The position numbers were made by a program, and so were the translations under genes. The notes beneath the pieces are model-generated. The model did no database searches and was not told where the DNA came from. It saw only the letters and a program-made list of their open reading frames with translations. A stretch of DNA of 64,000 bases from Isoetes taiwanensis (taxonomy: Eukaryota > Streptophyta > Lycopodiopsida > Isoetales > Isoetaceae), in the NCBI GenBank assembly GCA_021234155.1, contig JAJEKV010000036.1, forward strand, positions 5,524,209-5,588,208, written 5' to 3'. Shown piece by piece: positions 55,600 through 64,000 of the stretch (position 1 is its first letter; each line of letters begins with the position of its first letter).

Positions 55600-56650
55600 T
55601 TTGAAAGTTAAACTCTTGTAATATAAGTAGCCATCGCGTTATCCGTCCAGTTGCACATGGTTTATTGATCAAGTACAATAAGGCCTGATGGTCAACATAA
55701 AAGATGAACCTATTTCCAAGTAAATAGTGACGAAACTTTTGCACAACATAAACCATTGCAAGTGCTTCCCTTTCTATTGTGGAATAATTCCTTTCCGCTT
55801 GATTAAGCTGCTTGCTAGCATAGTGAATAGGTCGGTCTCTAGAACCATCTTGTTGTTGCGTTAGCACAACACCAACTGCTGTTTTAGATGCATCTGTATG
55901 GACGTGGAATTCTTTATCCCATACAGGCGTAACTAAGATAGGCGCTTTTGCTAGAATCATTTTAAGCTTTTGGAAAGCGTCTTGACATTCTGATGTCCAT
56001 TTAAATTCTGTTTTTACACCTGTAAGCTTATTCAATGGAGATGCAATTTGTGCGATATTTTCTCCAAACTTTCTGTAATAATTGATCTTCCCCAAGAATC
56101 TCTTTAGTTGGGTAATATTACTTGGTGGTGGCATCTCCAAAATAACTTTTATTTTGTCTGGGTCTGTAAGTAATCCTTCCTTGCATACTATATGACCAAG
56201 TAAAATACCATGTCCAACAAGGAAAACACACTTATCAGGATTCAAAGACACTCCATACTGCCGGCATCTTTCAAAACATTTCCGGAGCTTAGTTAAATGG
56301 TCACCCCAATCACTATAAACTGTGAAATCATCAAGGAATATCTCCATGAAATTTCCAATGTAACCCTTGAAGATTTGTAACATTACTCGTTGAAATATGG
56401 AAGGTGCATTGCTAAGCCCAAAGGGCATTACACGATATGCATAAGTGCCAAATTGGGTGATAAACGTGGTTTTGAGCTGATCATCTGGGTGAATACGTAC
56501 TTGGTTGTATCCACTAAACCCATCTAAGAATGAAAAACATTCATTCCCAGCTACATTCTCTAAAACTTGGTCTGTGAATGGTCTGTAAGTGGTCCTTTTC
56601 GGTGACTGCATTAAGTCTTCTAAAATCCACGCATACGCGCAATTTTCCAT
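55511..56650 (-). CDS. pol: RT and RNase H of third-family gypsy
   Basis: A 379-codon frame. RT motifs: FLDGFSGYNQVRI, MPFGLSNAPSIFQR, the catalytic FLDDFTVYS at about 56326-56338, LGKINYYRKF. RNase H: FHVHTDASKTAVG, QLNQAERNYSTIEREALA, VDHQALLYL. It overlaps the upstream 951-codon frame by about 110 bases; a single-base shift near 56600 separates RT motif 1 from the rest. Another shift near 55520 leads into integrase. Confidence 0.85.
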   Translation of the reverse strand: MENCAYAWILEDLMQSPKRTTYRPFTDQVLENVAGNECFSFLDGFSGYNQVRIHPDDQLKTTFITQFGTYAYRVMPFGLSNAPSIFQRVMLQIFKGYIGNFMEIFLDDFTVYSDWGDHLTKLRKCFERCRQYGVSLNPDKCVFLVGHGILLGHIVCKEGLLTDPDKIKVILEMPPPSNITQLKRFLGKINYYRKFGENIAQIASPLNKLTGVKTEFKWTSECQDAFQKLKMILAKAPILVTPVWDKEFHVHTDASKTAVGVVLTQQQDGSRDRPIHYASKQLNQAERNYSTIEREALAMVYVVQKFRHYLLGNRFIFYVDHQALLYLINKPCATGRITRWLLILQEFNFQIVLKPGSAHTIPDHLSRLPNGEEPTGIHE

Positions 56651-59396
56651 TCTTCTTTTTTACAATGACAATAGGAGACACCCACTCGCTTATTTCAACC
56701 TCGTAAATAAAGCCCACTTCCAAAAGATTGTCAATTTCAGTTTTGACACTAAGAGCATAGTTTGGATTCATACGATAAGCCCGTTGATAAATGGGTTTAG
56801 CATTAGCCATTAATGGAATACGCATTTGGCAGACCTGGGGATCTATACCACGCAAATCATGGTAACTCCATGCAAAAACATCTCTATATTCTTGTAAGAG
56901 ATGTGTGGCCTCTTGAAGCAAAGTTGGTGGTAGATGCGCACCAACTCTAATCAACTTCTTTTGTTCTTCCGTTCCAAGATTGATCTCTTGTACTTCTGGA
57001 GTACCTAAATAAGGAATTAAGTTATTCCCTTGCAATGTGTGAGCTGGTTGGGGCTGTAAAACCATAGTACCCTGATGTACTTGTGTAAATTTAGTGGGAT
57101 AATCTATCACCTGTTCCACCATATAACAGGTTTGTGAATCTGATTGGGATGTTGGGAAGATTGTAAGGTCATCATGCACTTGTTCGATCATGAAACAAGT
57201 TTCTGATTCATAGGTATATTCTTCAAATTCAGTAATGTTAAAGAAATTCTCATCTTCATCTTCCTCATCATAGATGCCTTCCTCTTCTTCACTATCCGAA
57301 AAGGACATTTCCTCACCCAGTATAGTGGTTAAACCTGTCGGTAAATTAATTTTTGTCACTTTCCCCTGTTTAGTTAACGTAACAGTGTTATTGGACCAGT
57401 CATGTACTACTTTAGCAGCCCTTAACCAAGGTCTGCCTAGTAATAATTGGTAATCCATGGCATGAGGTTGTGTTTCCAAGACTACAAAGTCTTGTTCAAA
57501 TTGTAGATCACCAAGGAAAAAGGATATGTCCTTGAGTATGCCTAAGGGTACAACCTTTCTATGATCTGCCATCTTAACATCAAATGGAGCTTTATGTAAT
57601 TGATTCAGCTTTAGCTTCTTTCTTAAAGCATTTGTCATTATGTTGACACCGGCACCTCCATCCAAAGGTACCCTTGAGATTTGCATTCCCATAATTACTA
57701 CTGTAACCACCGGATTTTGCTTATCGGCTGGCTCAGTCTTATATGTTGAAACTAGATCTTTAAGCTGCAACAACTCATTGGGTATGCCTAAGTTAGGCAC
57801 ATATCTTCCAAGCATCATTAATGGTATAGACACCATGGTATCTTGAATTTCTTGGTTTAACTTGACGACTTCTTCTGGTACATGCCCAGAGACAGCCTCA
57901 ATTGCTTTCATTCCAGGGAAGTACTTAGTGACCACCTTAAGAGGTGTAGGAATCATTAAACTTTGTACTTGTTTCTTAATCCTTTCCATGTCATTTATGG
58001 AATCTTCACTAGTTTCATACATGCTATTTTTTATGCCACTATTTTGTATATCTTCAATCTGATCTTTCACATTGTCATAAATTTCTTGCTCTTGTTGAAT
58101 GTCTGGGTATCTTTGTTCTTTCTCTTTAGATAACGAAGACCTAATTTCAGGGATTTGGATTCCTTGCTGTCTAGCTCGTTGTCTAGTAACAGCATTGACA
58201 TCCTCGGCATAATCAAGAATTACCATTCTTGCATCTTGAGCCTTAGTTCCAGGACCACTCTCTCCAGAGCTAGAATCTTTGGAACTCTTTTGTTCCCTTT
58301 TTGGATGCTTACAATTGCGGGAGATATGTCCCTTCTCCCCACAATTCCAACATTCAAATATTCTTTCATCTTTTTTATCTCGTCCTTGTGGAGAGACAAT
58401 AAATGTTTCTGCCACACTTTTACTACCCTTGTTTCTTGCATTGAAACGGCAATCTTTTGTATTGTGATTGTTCATATCACATATATGACAATACCTTTTG
58501 TCCATGTTTGTACGGCACTCATTGGCATAATGTCCAGGTTTTGAACATCTCGTACACCACACGTAACTTCTTTTTTGTTCACCTAATGAGATCTTCTTCA
58601 TATCTTCTTCTATTGCTTGGAGCTTGCTTTGCATCTCTTTTACACCTTTAATCTCTTGAGAGACTTTCTTTTGCACCAACGAATCTAATTCAGGTTTGTA
58701 CTTATCCTTTTCTGAGCCAAGAATGCCAATAATCACCGCAGCTCTTGTAACTGCCTTTTCTAGTGTATTTAAGTCTTCTAATTCTAGTTGTTGCCTTATG
58801 CGCGAAGGAAATCCTTCTACAAACCATGCAACTATATCACTTGTTCGTGGCTTTGGATCCATTTGGTTGACCAACTCTAAAACTCTCATGGAAAATAGTC
58901 TTGGATGCTCGTTGGGTTTGATTTGGATATCACGGAGTTCATCCCTAAGCTCTTTGTCAGTTAGAGTAGTTTGGAATAAACTCAAAAAAGTAGTTTTCAT
59001 GTCATTCTTAGAAGCAAAGATGGTCTGTAAATTGCTGATCCAATCAGCAGGTTTACCTTCCAAAGTGGTAGAGAAAAGGCTTATCCTCTGATCGTCAGAG
59101 TCTTGTCCATTAAGGACACTAATTTTCTCAAATTGGCAAACATGCGTTTTGGCTTGAGCCTCAGATATTTTTCCAGAGCCATACTTGGGATAATCAATAT
59201 AAGGTTTTGATGTAAGTTTGGTTCCTATTGAAAAGATGCCTTGAATGTCAGGCAATATTTCAGACTGTCTTTCTAAAGCTAATTTTTTAAGCTCTCTCTT
59301 TTCTCGTCTTTCTGCTCTCTCAAGCTCTTGCTTGAGTCTAATTTCTTCTCGTTTTTTGCGTTCTTCAGCCAAACTCTTATACATTAACTCTTTCAA
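56541..59396 (-). CDS. gag-pol: Gag, triple zinc knuckle, protease, RT N-terminus (third family)
   Basis: A 951-codon frame starting MKELMYKSLAEERKKREE, a charged coiled coil. The retrotransposon Gag domain is about residues 50-190 (EGKPADWISNLQ, TDKELRDEL). Three CCHC knuckles lie near residues 282-365: CTRCSKPGHYANEC, CHICDMNNHNTKDC and CWNCGEKGHISRNC. The protease is near 580 with VPLDGGAGVNIMT, a D-G-G form of the triad common in plant Tat/Athila-like elements. RT begins near 870 (YQRAYRMNPNYA, CVDFRRLNAV). It lies just downstream of LTR and primer site, so gag is complete at its 5' end. Confidence 0.88.
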   Translation of the reverse strand: MKELMYKSLAEERKKREEIRLKQELERAERREKRELKKLALERQSEILPDIQGIFSIGTKLTSKPYIDYPKYGSGKISEAQAKTHVCQFEKISVLNGQDSDDQRISLFSTTLEGKPADWISNLQTIFASKNDMKTTFLSLFQTTLTDKELRDELRDIQIKPNEHPRLFSMRVLELVNQMDPKPRTSDIVAWFVEGFPSRIRQQLELEDLNTLEKAVTRAAVIIGILGSEKDKYKPELDSLVQKKVSQEIKGVKEMQSKLQAIEEDMKKISLGEQKRSYVWCTRCSKPGHYANECRTNMDKRYCHICDMNNHNTKDCRFNARNKGSKSVAETFIVSPQGRDKKDERIFECWNCGEKGHISRNCKHPKREQKSSKDSSSGESGPGTKAQDARMVILDYAEDVNAVTRQRARQQGIQIPEIRSSLSKEKEQRYPDIQQEQEIYDNVKDQIEDIQNSGIKNSMYETSEDSINDMERIKKQVQSLMIPTPLKVVTKYFPGMKAIEAVSGHVPEEVVKLNQEIQDTMVSIPLMMLGRYVPNLGIPNELLQLKDLVSTYKTEPADKQNPVVTVVIMGMQISRVPLDGGAGVNIMTNALRKKLKLNQLHKAPFDVKMADHRKVVPLGILKDISFFLGDLQFEQDFVVLETQPHAMDYQLLLGRPWLRAAKVVHDWSNNTVTLTKQGKVTKINLPTGLTTILGEEMSFSDSEEEEGIYDEEDEDENFFNITEFEEYTYESETCFMIEQVHDDLTIFPTSQSDSQTCYMVEQVIDYPTKFTQVHQGTMVLQPQPAHTLQGNNLIPYLGTPEVQEINLGTEEQKKLIRVGAHLPPTLLQEATHLLQEYRDVFAWSYHDLRGIDPQVCQMRIPLMANAKPIYQRAYRMNPNYALSVKTEIDNLLEVGFIYEVEISEWVSPIVIVKKKNGKLRVCVDFRRLNAVTEKDHLQTIHRPSFRECSWE

Positions 59397-59696
59397 GCAT
59401 CATTGCATATGCTTGCTGGCCTAAATTCACTAAAATGTAAGGTGTTAATCACCCCAAAATTCTCTGTATCAGATTTTTTTTCTGTGCAGACCTGTTATAG
59501 GTTGCACCTAATAACTCAAGATTTCCTTTGAGTTAGTGGCTGAAATTTGGCCACATGATAGATTGCTCGAATATCTAATTGCCCACCAAGTTTCATGAGA
59601 ATCTAAGAACTTTAACTTGGTCAAATTACTACTGTATCAGGTCAGAATTTCAGCCTGTTCTTCTTTGCAAAATAGAATTGGAAACGCTAAGGAGAG

Positions 59697-59713
59697 TCCC
59701 GACAACGGAACCA
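59697..59713 (-). other. Primer binding site, third family (Glu-tRNA-like)
   Basis: The minus strand reads TGGTTCCGTTGTCGGGA, four bases after the LTR end. From memory this fits a plant tRNA-Glu 3' end with one mismatch, unlike the iMet sites of the other two families. Confidence 0.55.
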
Positions 59714-59717
59714 AAAA

Positions 59718-60631
59718 TGTTAACAAACTCTCACTTTGATAACATATAGATTCTCATCTAAGAAATAAGCTTGAAACATTTCAATAATCATTCAAGTAGA
59801 ATGAGAACTCACCCAAGCACTCTCCAAATATGCATTCCAATTCACCTCAGAAGCCTCTTCCGTTGTTGCTTGGATCTCCACAGAAGTTGCTAGATATGAG
59901 CAAATTGATTAGAATGGATTAAAATGCAATGCACTTGCTGTAATAGGATCAGAATCAATGAGATTTCTCACCAGGAGGACCTGTGGCAGCCATGATAAAA
60001 GCTTTGAACCGTAAGCCTGGAGCAGGAAACCCTGAGCAAATCAATGCTCTCTAATCCAAAACGACCCATTTAGGGTCTGAAAACCGTTGCACTTAGGTGC
60101 GGCAAGAAATTCTGGTCAAAACAGTTGCAAGCCGCTTGACCCAATTCGATTTTGCTTACGTTCTTGCTTAATTAGGTTTTCTTAATGAAATTTGCTTAAG
60201 ACATTCATTATTGTTTAGCCCTTATTATATTATTACGTGAGGGAGACAAAATGCACTTGAAACACATCAACAATATTACGACAACAACCTCTTCTATTCA
60301 AATCTCCCTAAAAACAACAACGTACTTGCTCCTTATATAGTTTCAACAAACAATCTCCACCGTTCATAGTTTTGCCACATGGCGCAAGCACAATAACTTC
60401 AACCTTTAAATATTAAAGTCTACTTTAAATTCCAACTTCTAACGTCTACTTTATCCTAGTAACTTCAATAGTCATTTTCATAATTCAGAAACCTAAGTGC
60501 GATGTCGTTTGAAGTGCCGATCTTCATCACGTTCGTCGTCTTCATCTAGATCGAACATGGCCTCCAACACCGCATTCTCAGCTTCCTCGGTTGCTTGCGT
60601 CTCCACATCTTCCTCTTTGTTTCTCTTATCA
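59718..60631 (-). repeat. 5' LTR of third-family gypsy
   Basis: 914 bp; the minus strand starts TGATAAGAGAAAC and ends GTTAACA. A minus-strand TATA box lies at 60331-60339. It is almost identical to 47371-48284 (I see about four substitutions), implying recent activity. No matching 3' LTR is found at the left end of this element. Confidence 0.88.
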
Positions 60632-60870
60632 CTCAGGTTCTCTTAAGATTTCTCTAGATTCTTTAAGATTTCATGGAGATTCCTTTAGATTCTCTAAGGC
60701 TGTACAAAGACTCTGCGATGCTCTTGAGATCCATCTTGATTCTCCAAGATTCTCTTAAGATTCCTCTAGACTTTGAAAGACTATCATATTCTATGAAGAT
60801 TCCCTCAAGATTCCATAAGATTCTATGAAGATTCCACATGTTCCTTAAGATTCCACAAAGATTCTCCATT
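60632..60870. repeat. Degenerate AGATTC-type simple array
   Basis: About 240 bases of imperfect short repeats built on AAGATTC / GGAGATTC / TCTTAAGATTC with a period near 12. It directly abuts the LTR. The minus-strand 104-codon frame at 60663-60977 mostly reflects this repeat and is not called a gene. Confidence 0.7.
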
Positions 60871-61181
60871 TCGATCATATTGGTTCTGGTGATAAAACTA
60901 TAACAAATTACTAGTCCTTGGAAAGCCCTCAATGAGAGAGACTTTGATCTAATGCCTCTTTTTGGAGATGAGGCCATTTGAATTTGAGGCGCAAGAAAGA
61001 AGCTTCATAGAAAGCTATGTACTAAATGCAATGCCACCTCTCTCTTTTCCTCATTAATTGTAGTGCGCATATTTAAAATTTCACACATTGTCTATTTTTT
61101 TTTGAATAAAATTATTGATAAAATGATGACGTGTTAAATTTCCAGCAAGCAATCTCTAACTCGTTTAGCGTTTGAGACTTC

Positions 61182-61367
61182 TCAAAATTCCTAGCATTTT
61201 TCGAATATTTCATCATATAGGTGGCGACCTACACCCACTAGAATGACCTATTTTTCACCCGTTCGAAAAAGAATCAAAATTCCTAGCATTTTTTGCATAT
61301 TTTGTCATATAGGTGGCGACCCTACAACCACTAGAATGACCTATTTTTCACCCTTTCGAAAAAGAAA
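61182..61367. repeat. 92-bp tandem duplication
   Basis: Two units starting TCAAAATTCCTAGCATTTTT, each containing ATAGGTGGCGACC and CACTAGAATGACC. They differ at a few positions. Confidence 0.8.
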
Positions 61368-62229
61368 AAGCCCTATTTTTTCCGTGTCATTTTTAGAATA
61401 AAGCATCAATTAAGAATACTCTAAAAGCATATTTCTATCACAATTATTATATATGCTTAGATAAGATCCAAAATACATGAATTCCTTGTATTGATAAATT
61501 GCTTTCTTGTTATTCTCTATCATCATATGACACATCATATACTCCCTCAATTGCCTTGTCTAACTAATACATGGTATTGGGGCAATCCATAGTGTCTAGG
61601 CGCCTTATTATTTCGTTATTTAATTTTTGGCAGGACGACAAATCGTATAAAAAAACCATAATGGAAACAGATATATTAACAAAAGGGGGAACAAAAGCTC
61701 AGAGAACGACCATAACCCAATGACTCTAACAGCTCACCTATGCATAAGTAAAGACTTGCAGATAAACCTTAAAAATTAGGTCCCGCTTGGCAAGGGCAAG
61801 CATAGAATATAAAAAATCTTACTGAAGTCTTTTCAAAAAGCTTTATGGACATGACAACTTGAGGTTGCTAAGGTGGCATTCATAGATTAAGATCTTTGAT
61901 ATGACTTGAGAGCATTAGATGAATCATATTAGAACGTCAGTTGTACCAAGTAAAAGGTGGCCACACAACTTGAATGGACTAGGAGTATGTATTGCGTTGT
62001 ACTGCAAAAAACTTAGGAAAGGAATAAGAAGTTTATAGTATGCATATGTCCACTCTCTTTGATTGGAACGATACTCCTAAGTATAAGCATTGTACCAAAT
62101 GGAAAGCGGGTTCTTTTGTGTTGACATAAGAAGCGAAAAGGCTACTTGCATGACAATAGGCATAAACCAAAAGTCTCAATCATCAAGCATTGCGTCAAGT
62201 GATCAATAGTTGAAGGACAAAGAGTTCTG

Positions 62230-62300
62230 AGGTTGAGATCAGTTGATAGGATGTCATGCCAACTCTGAGGCTGAGATCAGTTGAGGATGTCATGCCAAGT
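62230..62300. repeat. 38-bp imperfect tandem repeat
   Basis: GAGATCAGTTGA...GGATGTCATGCCA occurs twice, about 38 bases apart, with a two-base indel. Confidence 0.7.
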
Positions 62301-62861
62301 ATGGTGAACTAAGGACATGATCTCAGGAGAAGTATTGAAAATGCGTGGATTTCATGCCGTGAGAGACTTGCAAATTTGATGCAGCCAAAAACATCAATAT
62401 TACCAAACATCATCAATATAACCATTTTGGGTTCCTGGGGAAATTCCCATGAACTCTTGTAACCTACCATGTGGATTTTGGAGTTCACAGCAGACAGTTA
62501 ATAAAGAGCAGGAAGTTATCCTACTAAAAATACCGATTTTCCTTGATAATTCCGATAGAATATGTAGCTAGTAGGATGGGTCAGATCTAGCAGAAAACTT
62601 GCCGATTATGCTCCAAAATTTTCCCCAACCAATTGGGTTCTTCTTTCACCTAGGGTTTCCATACAAATTGACACTTCTGTGGGTCAATGATTGAAAGAGA
62701 ATGTAAGCTTTAATTTAATGTGATGCCAATCAGCAATCTTGGTATGGCATATTATTTTAGAAGTCAAAATTTGCTAAGAAGGGGCCACGTCATCCAATGG
62801 TGCCACGGCAGCGCATGGGCGCGGTTTAAATCGACCGGCGGGGTTAAGAACAGTTCGCAAG

Positions 62862-63485
62862 ATGCATGTACAAAAGACCGGGTCACCGGATTCCAGAGCT
62901 CCAGCTATGGCCTTTCAGCCCAGCCCCTTTCGACCGCTCGAAAATCCTTCACCTTTAAAATTTGCATTACATGAAGTTTACTCCGACGATTCCACCATCG
63001 CCGGACCTCCGCCTCCCTCCCTCAGAATGCAGTATTTTTACAGCAGCAGCGCAATCTTGGCCATTTTGCTCGCGTCTCTTCTTGGTACATTTTCTATCTT
63101 AGCTCTCATAGTTCTTTATTTCTGTAGAAGATCCGTCGAAGGAGGCCCGGCAATCCATTTTCCCGGAAGGATTATGCGCAGGGGATTAAGGAAAGATGTA
63201 GTACAAGCTTTTCCTGTTCTTGTTTGGTCAGATTTGAAGGCAAACAGGGAATATGGAGGCGCCGGAGCTTGGGATTGTTGCGCTATTTGCCTTGGAGATC
63301 TTGAAGGCGGGGCAAAGATTAGGCTACTTCCCCGTTGCCACCATTGTTTCCATCTGGATTGCATAGATGTTTGGTTAATGTCGCATACAACTTGCCCTGT
63401 TTGCAGGGGAAGCTTGATTCCCGAAGTAAAAGTTCCGGCGAAGCTCCGTGGCTCTGCAAACAATGGCGATGGTAGGATTCCGTAA
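62862..63485 (+). CDS. RING-H2 finger protein, ATL family (E3 ubiquitin ligase)
   Basis: A 207-codon intronless frame with stop at 63483-63485. One hydrophobic membrane segment is at residues about 64-88 (SAILAILLASLLG...LYFC). A GLD-like motif, GLRKDVVQAFPVLVW, lies at 108-122. The RING-H2 is at residues 140-181 with CAIC, LPRCHHCFHLDCIDVWL and TCPVC. All eight metal ligands and the Pro/Trp positions typical of ATL proteins are present. ATL proteins sit in endomembranes and the plasma membrane and transfer ubiquitin from an E2, often in defence or stress signalling. The start may be the in-frame ATG at 62907 instead; both give a complete protein. The ATL subgroup is not assigned. It is the only convincing intact host gene here. 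Confidence 0.9.
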   Translation: MHVQKTGSPDSRAPAMAFQPSPFRPLENPSPLKFALHEVYSDDSTIAGPPPPSLRMQYFYSSSAILAILLASLLGTFSILALIVLYFCRRSVEGGPAIHFPGRIMRRGLRKDVVQAFPVLVWSDLKANREYGGAGAWDCCAICLGDLEGGAKIRLLPRCHHCFHLDCIDVWLMSHTTCPVCRGSLIPEVKVPAKLRGSANNGDGRIP

Positions 63486-64000
63486 ACTGAAACGGAATTT
63501 ATTCTTGAGCTCTGCAAATTTTCTTCTTTTGCAGAGCAAAGAAAATTTGGCTAGCAACAGAGTTTGTTCATTTTGTTGAAGAGCATCGCATAACGTTTTA
63601 GAGCTCTTTTGAAGAATCAAATTTTCTTTTTTCAGAGCTCTAAATCGGAAATCTGACGGAATACTGGGTGTGACAGTTGGTATGGCAGATCGATCAAAAA
63701 GTGTGGCAGGAACAGCAGGATTTGGTGTAAATACTTGGCTGTAAATATGATCTAGAATAAAAATGCTGGTTGGATGAGGATTTGGAAACAAAGAAGCAAT
63801 GATAGGTACGTTATGGGAAGGGCGGAACGGCAGAAGGCCATAGCCAGATTCGTCGGGGGTAACATATTCACACGAATAGAAAGAATGTGGCATTCCTATT
63901 TGGATTCAAAACTATGAACATGGTTTTCCCTGCCAAGTGTCGTCCTTCTACGCTTCTCTGCATTTTTTCCTTTCTACAATTCAATCCAATTCAATCTATA
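63486..64000. other. Downstream flank of the ATL gene
   Basis: A minus-strand frame of 172 codons (63375-63893) overlaps the ATL 3' end; it has no recognised domain and I do not call it a gene. Repeated GAGCTCT and AAATTTTCTT blocks near 63505-63640 form short imperfect inverted repeats. Nothing else is seen. Confidence 0.45.

Larger units (their letters stand above)
60871..62861. other. Intergenic region upstream of the ATL gene
   Basis: No ORF is supported. It holds a 92-bp tandem repeat (61182-61367) and a 38-bp imperfect repeat (62230-62300). The last few hundred bases should contain the ATL promoter; I see no convincing TATA box at a good distance. Confidence 0.5.

Noticed and set aside
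60663-60977. 104-codon minus-strand frame next to the LTR
   Set aside because: Its residues repeat with the AGATTC-type array; low-complexity translation, not a gene.
60632-61370. CRISPR-like array
   Set aside because: Repeats are degenerate, directly adjacent and lack unique spacers; the context is a plant nuclear genome.
63375-63893. 172-codon minus-strand frame overlapping the ATL gene
   Set aside because: No domain, overlaps the RING-H2 coding sequence in antisense, and its C-terminal part is the complement of that gene and its 3' UTR.

Overview
This window is plant nuclear DNA that is almost entirely nested retrotransposons, with one apparently intact host gene at the right end (a RING-H2/ATL-type ubiquitin ligase, about 62.9-63.5 kb) and one decayed LRR receptor-like gene fragment (about 50.3-51.1 kb). 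Plant origin is indicated by the chromodomain Ty3/gypsy polyprotein, the initiator-Met-tRNA primer binding site, the plant-style LINE zinc-binding domain, telobox-like motifs and the ATL gene. The species cannot be named; the repeat load suits a large-genome plant such as a gymnosperm or fern, but that is a guess.

Layout. Bases 1-21612 (copy A) and about 26498-48110 (copy B) are the same sequence at a spacing of about 26.5 kb. This fits a tandem duplication whose join lies at 21612/21613. Copy B is readable. Copy A is riddled with small differences, many at CAG/CTG sites, alternating with patches of perfect identity, so part of the divergence may be base-calling or consensus error.

The central object is a complete 14.96-kb LTR retrotransposon (23368-38325, TSD ACTTT). 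It has 1.6-kb LTRs, a tRNA-iMet primer site, gag, protease, RT, RNase H, integrase, a C-terminal chromodomain and a polypurine tract. Upstream of gag it carries cargo: a protein with a histone H3-like N-terminal tail, a long charged linker and a nearly full histone H3 fold (27265-28418), a second unknown ORF (29421-30385), and a possible antisense Cys-rich ORF (30839-30399). An old LINE 3' fragment (25468-27171) sits in its leader. An H3-fold protein inside a chromodomain retrotransposon is the main novelty of the window.

To the right (copy B; mirrored in A) lies a related element of a second family (LTR 38851-40673, containing a 302-bp MITE-like insertion, then a related charged-linker ORF). 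It is cut by a minus-strand LINE (about 42743-46560) whose ORF1 is fused in frame to the Gag N-terminus of a third gypsy family. The third family has 914-bp LTRs (47371-48284 and 59718-60631), an extra 487-aa coiled-coil ORF before one LTR, and a minus-strand gag-pol (52724-59396) broken by a partial tandem duplication in the integrase region. From 60.6 to 62.8 kb the sequence is intergenic with several short tandem repeats, followed by the ATL gene.
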